Source: a bacterium
Lineage (GTDB): Bacteria > ARS69
Assembly (NCBI GenBank): GCA_025774865.1
Contig: JALGZO010000757.1
Coordinates: 1 to 16,520, forward strand
Direction: 5' to 3'
DNA length: 16,520 nt
The position numbers were made by a program, and so were the translations under genes. The notes beneath the pieces were generated by a model. That model was not told the origin of the DNA, ran no database searches, and saw only the letters and a program-made list of their open reading frames with translations. This document shows positions 14,480 to 16,520 of the stretch, one piece after another; within the stretch, counting starts at the first letter, position 1; every line of letters begins with the position of its first letter.

Positions 14480-16207
14480 TCAGGTGGGTCGGGACTCCGG
14501 CAACGGTTCGACCGGCACCACATCGTCCCAGTAACTGCCGGGGGGAGTGCCCTCGCCACCGTGCTCGACGCGCCGCTGCCACGCCTCCAGCGCGCGCGCA
14601 TACTCCTCGCGAACCGAACGTCCGAACTCGCCCGGCGGATCGCTGTCCTCGCCGGCTACACGAAACCCCTGCTCTTCCAGCCACCGTTCGGCCGCCGCCC
14701 GGTTAGTGACCGGGCGCAGCCACGAGTTTTCGCGCTCGAAGCGCTCGTCGAATCCGTCGGCGGCGGCGATCGTCTCGAACAGCGTCTTCTCCGCGCGGAG
14801 GAACGTTCCGTCGCCGTCGGCGTCTACCCACCACGCGGTTTGTCCCCAACCACGCACGGCATCGCGCACGTTCGAGGGAAGCTCTCCCTCCACCAGCGAA
14901 TCCAGAAGCTGGAGGATCTCATCCGCCGTCAGCCCTTCCTCGACTCCGCGGGCGACGGAGTGCGGCGTGAGCGTGTAAGTCCAAAAGCGGTCCAGGGACT
15001 TCAGCTCCGCGATTGCTCCGATACGCCGGTGCATCTCGGGTGAGCACTCTTCCGGAATGAGCAGCTCGAAGTTCGGTTGCGCGTAGGCGCGCAGGCGTTC
15101 CCGCTCGCGTCGGCGGCGGCGGATCGTCTTCGATGTGTGCAGGAGCCTCCACGCCTCGATGGCGCTGTCGACGGCGGCGGCGACCGGCTCGCCCTGCGGG
15201 TCTTTCCCCGTGTACACGAGGCCGAGATCGGCCAGCAGATGGACACAGGCCGAGACCCAGCGACTGGTGGGGCCCTCGACGCTCACGTCGGCCTGCGGAC
15301 GAATCCGTAGCACATGGAACGAGCTGCGAAGGGCGCGGTACCGGACCGCCTCCGTCAGCGACTCCAGGGGAATCCACGCGGCCCCCTTCCAGTCGACGAG
15401 CGCCTCCAGTGCGATGGGGATGTTCTCGTAGTTGTCCTTTAAGAAGGAGAGGAAGAGACTCTGACGCTCCACTTCCCGACGACTCGCCCAGTCGGTCCAG
15501 TTCTCCGCATCGAGGTAGAGACGCTTCCCGCGCTTCTCGAGGAATCCCATCTTGCGGAACAGCTCGATGAGTCGGCTGATGCGTCCGCGGATGAGGCCGA
15601 CCGACCCCGCTCCCTCGCCGGGCTCGTAGAGATAGGGATGAAAGAAGTCCCCCATCCCCTCGAGGTCTCGCTTCCAGATCTTCTCTTCCTCGGCCATGAC
15701 GCGCGGAGGGTTCTGGTGGATGTGATTCAGCACGGCGACGGCGAGACCGTGTACCGATTGTCGGAGAGCGCTGGAGCCGGGGACGACCTCCGACTTCCGG
15801 CGCTTCGGCTGGCCGATGATCCTGCGGCCGAAGACCTCGCCCATCCCCTCGGGGAGGTAGGCGATGTCGCTGCCGATCAGGAACGTGATGTGGCGGCTGC
15901 GCAGCCCGAGGAACGTGCGCTCCCATTGCTCGGCGGATCCGCGTCCCCGGGACACCAGCTCGCCGAACAACCACCGCCGCGGCGCGATCCCGCCCACTTG
16001 CCGAAGGACATAGAGCAGCTCGGCGTCTTCCGGTGAGAGCTCCGCCGCGAGCTGCTTGGCGACTTCGGGACTTTCGAGGTGCGCCGCGAGCTCCGCCACC
16101 ATCTCGTTGCGATCGTAGCCGCCCGTGTCGAGGTGGTAGCGGTAGATCGTCCGCAGATGCTCGAAGAGAAGCTCGTTCCCGAGAAAATCGGTCAGAGTTC
16201 TCTTCAC
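14480..16207 (-). CDS. XPB helicase partner with helicase-associated (XPB/Ssl2-like) domain
   Basis: A 575-residue protein of the helicase-associated family commonly encoded beside bacterial XPB. The recognisable part is the Helicase_C_3-type domain (PF13625), about 375-456: AYAQPNFELLIPEECSPE, ELKSLDRFWTYTLTPHSV, EEGLTADEILQLL and LPSNVRDAVRGW. The N-terminal 370 residues are helical and winged-helix-like (RISRLIELFRKMGFLEKRGKRLYL), without ATPase motifs. The tail is acidic and Pro/Trp-containing. By analogy with archaeal XPB-Bax1 it may modulate or add nuclease activity to the helicase; no nuclease motif was identified, so this is inference. The GTG at 16207 overlaps the helicase stop in the GTGA style; a GTG at 16219 would add four residues. 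Confidence 0.85.
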   Translation of the reverse strand: MKRTLTDFLGNELLFEHLRTIYRYHLDTGGYDRNEMVAELAAHLESPEVAKQLAAELSPEDAELLYVLRQVGGIAPRRWLFGELVSRGRGSAEQWERTFLGLRSRHITFLIGSDIAYLPEGMGEVFGRRIIGQPKRRKSEVVPGSSALRQSVHGLAVAVLNHIHQNPPRVMAEEEKIWKRDLEGMGDFFHPYLYEPGEGAGSVGLIRGRISRLIELFRKMGFLEKRGKRLYLDAENWTDWASRREVERQSLFLSFLKDNYENIPIALEALVDWKGAAWIPLESLTEAVRYRALRSSFHVLRIRPQADVSVEGPTSRWVSACVHLLADLGLVYTGKDPQGEPVAAAVDSAIEAWRLLHTSKTIRRRRRERERLRAYAQPNFELLIPEECSPEMHRRIGAIAELKSLDRFWTYTLTPHSVARGVEEGLTADEILQLLDSLVEGELPSNVRDAVRGWGQTAWWVDADGDGTFLRAEKTLFETIAAADGFDERFERENSWLRPVTNRAAAERWLEEQGFRVAGEDSDPPGEFGRSVREEYARALEAWQRRVEHGGEGTPPGSYWDDVVPVEPLPESRPT

Positions 16208-16520
16208 GGACCCACCCACCGGTCGGCTTCCCGGACGGTCCCGCGGAGGTGCTCTTCCAACTCCTCCGGTACCTCCAGGTCGACGACCTTGTAGTGATAA
16301 CCCTGCTCGGTCAGGAACAGCTGCCTCTTCAATGCGAACTCCTGCTCGGAGGTGTGAGAGGTCACGAGCGAGTAGAATCGAGTGTCCGCGTCCTTGGGGC
16401 GCAGAATACGGCCGAGTCGCTGGGCTTCCTCTTGGCGCGACCCGAACGTTCCGGAAACCTGAATGGCGACGTTCGCCTCGGGAAGGTCGACCGCGAAGTT
16501 CGCGACCTTCGAGACGACGA
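16204..16520 (-). CDS. XPB/ERCC3-type DNA helicase, C-terminal end (start beyond window)
   Basis: The last 104 residues of a superfamily 2 DNA helicase of the XPB/Rad25 class. Visible are SKVANFAVDLPEANVAIQ (motif V region) and GSRQEEAQRLGRILRPK (motif VI with the arginine finger), then the XPB-typical ending FYSLVTSHTSEQEFALKRQ and YKVVDLEV. Motif VI with QEEAQRLGRILRPK distinguishes XPB from other SF2 helicases. XPB unwinds or remodels DNA in nucleotide excision repair and transcription in eukaryotes; in bacteria the role is poorly known. The stop overlaps the start of the partner gene by four bases, so the two are coupled. Confidence 0.95.
   Translation of the reverse strand, partial: VVSKVANFAVDLPEANVAIQVSGTFGSRQEEAQRLGRILRPKDADTRFYSLVTSHTSEQEFALKRQLFLTEQGYHYKVVDLEVPEELEEHLRGTVREADRWVGP

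Noticed and set aside
1-16520. tRNA, rRNA, CRISPR array, insertion sequence or prophage
   Set aside because: None of the repeat, inverted-repeat or conserved RNA patterns was found by eye; coding density leaves little room for them.

Overview
The window is GC-rich bacterial chromosome, densely coding, with many GTG and TTG starts and many 4-base gene overlaps. One large secreted protein ends in a FlgD-type Ig-like domain, a C-terminal tail common in FCB-group and neighbouring candidate phyla (Eisenbacteria, Gemmatimonadota and similar). With the high GC and the bacterial XPB helicase, an uncultured lineage of that kind is my best guess. No 16S rRNA or ribosomal gene is present to test it. I saw no tRNA, rRNA, CRISPR array, insertion sequence or phage gene.

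Layout. Positions 1-747 (-) hold the adenine DNA glycosylase MutY, cut by the window edge. It is divergent from a Lon-type ATP-dependent protease of the AAA_32 class (873-3332, +), with a promoter for each gene in the 125-base gap. Converging on lon, 3351-6213 (-) encodes a secreted protein: signal peptide, SdrD-B-like domain, calcineurin-like phosphoesterase, PQQ-type beta-propeller and FlgD-like tail. As sequenced, its reading frame is broken by one base near 5430.

Positions 6276-14101 (-) form one compact run of eight genes in transcription order: BMP-family lipoprotein, double ABC ATPase, two permeases, a tandem 6-pyruvoyl-tetrahydropterin-synthase-like (QueD) protein, a YgfZ folate-binding protein, an M20D amidohydrolase and a zinc-ribbon Nudix hydrolase. 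Six of the seven junctions overlap and the seventh gap is 42 bases. A TTGACA-17-GAGAAT promoter lies just upstream. The run joins an importer of the nucleoside/riboflavin type to four enzymes that could all act on pterins, folates or their breakdown products. This is the most interesting hypothesis in the window.

Positions 14102-14479 carry that promoter, a possible 58-residue lipoprotein on the + strand and an antisense reading frame with protein-like composition. Positions 14480-16520 (-) hold an XPB-type DNA helicase (only its C-terminus) followed, with a 4-base overlap, by its usual partner with an XPB/Ssl2-like domain. DNA repair and protein quality control therefore flank a transport and cofactor operon.
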